Shown here piece after piece: positions 43,324 to 43,533 of a stretch of DNA of 43,533 nt. The notes below the pieces were generated by a model. That model was not told where the DNA came from and searched no databases. It was given only the letters and a program-made list of their open reading frames with translations. The first letter of the stretch is position 1. The number at the start of each line of letters is the position of its first letter. Location of the stretch: NCBI GenBank assembly GCA_015661405.1, contig JACWMK010000016.1, forward strand, positions 1 through 43,533. Direction: 5' to 3'. The translations under genes and the position numbers were made by a program. This stretch comes from Methanobacterium sp. Its GTDB lineage: Archaea > Methanobacteriota > Methanobacteria > Methanobacteriales > Methanobacteriaceae.

Positions 43324-43533
43324 AAAAATTTATTCCCCCAAATAAATCACGAATTTCATTTGATGTACTTTTTATTCAAAAAAATTTGGACAATTTTCTC
43401 TAAATATTAAGGTGATTAAATATTTACATTTAAAAGCTTCATACATTTTTAATATTGATTTAAATTTATATAAAAAACACTGTTTAAAAAAAAAAACAAA
43501 CTTTTAAAAAAATTGATTATATTCACCCAAAAA
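43324..43533. other. Gene-free AT-rich right edge
   Basis: Besides the SD of the gene to the left (about 43333-43340), this stretch shows only homopolymer A and T runs. No reading frame is seen. Confidence 0.4.

Overview
This is chromosomal DNA from an AT-rich methanogenic archaeon, most likely Methanobacteriales (Methanobacterium or a close relative). The signs are archaeal-only families (ApgM-type mutase, phosphopantothenate synthetase, UPF0200/UPF0201, DUF2121 connectase, methanogen output domain 1, class III signal-peptide pilins with an EppA-type peptidase), a 73-nt tRNA with no encoded CCA, TATA-box promoters, mixed leaderless and Shine-Dalgarno (SD) starts, and very AT-rich spacers with T-runs. 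As far as I recall, the order asnB-gatC-ACT-hom-apgM-pyrG and the uvrCBA cluster match the Methanothermobacter layout, so much of the window is an ordinary conserved backbone.

Layout. 1-669: 5' part of an IS5-like transposase running off the left edge. 670-1652: gene-free, but rich in paired arms (a 20-bp hairpin followed by T7, a three-way junction closed by 18 bp, other helices) and three near-identical 16-bp palindromes. 1653-2215: wrecked SAM-methyltransferase pseudogene. 2613-6080: Mrp ATPase, cysteine synthase, serine acetyltransferase and a Cys-rich HTH regulator, a probable cysteine/sulfur island. 6433-12845: asparagine synthetase, GatC-like protein, ACT regulator, homoserine dehydrogenase, ApgM-like protein (possible homoserine kinase) and CTP synthase. 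12952-15570: prepilin peptidase, class III pilin, DUF2101 membrane protein. 15687-17359: phosphopantothenate synthetase, UPF0200 kinase and UPF0201. 17368-24097, minus strand: Dph6-like ATPase, then a compact six-gene operon of pilin-like and surface proteins; a divergent pilin follows at 24337. 25100-29397: M42 peptidase, DUF4013 protein, RAD55-type ATPase and a receiver-PAS-MetOD1 response regulator. 29496-36401: bacterial-type UvrC, UvrB and UvrA. 36571-43323: DUF362, MarR, a Met/Lys-rich repeat protein with a palindromic operator, connectase, a frameshifted metallo-hydrolase, tRNA-Thr(CGT), zinc ribbon, chorismate synthase, a small membrane protein and a flavin-binding protein.

How it fits together. 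Two themes stand out beyond housekeeping. One is surface pili: a prepilin peptidase, three G|QxSxE pilins and three larger proteins with KG|F-type N termini lie within about 12 kb, but no assembly ATPase or platform protein is in the window. The other is sulfur/cysteine metabolism, with a CysE-CysK route unusual for methanogens.

The best candidates for something undescribed are the structured non-coding locus at 876-1503 and the pilin-like operon at 18163-24088. Local oddities include a homopolymer frameshift near 40120, a pyrG start that may be CTG, and a small secreted-protein gene with no conventional start codon. All statements come from reading the sequence; no database search was run.
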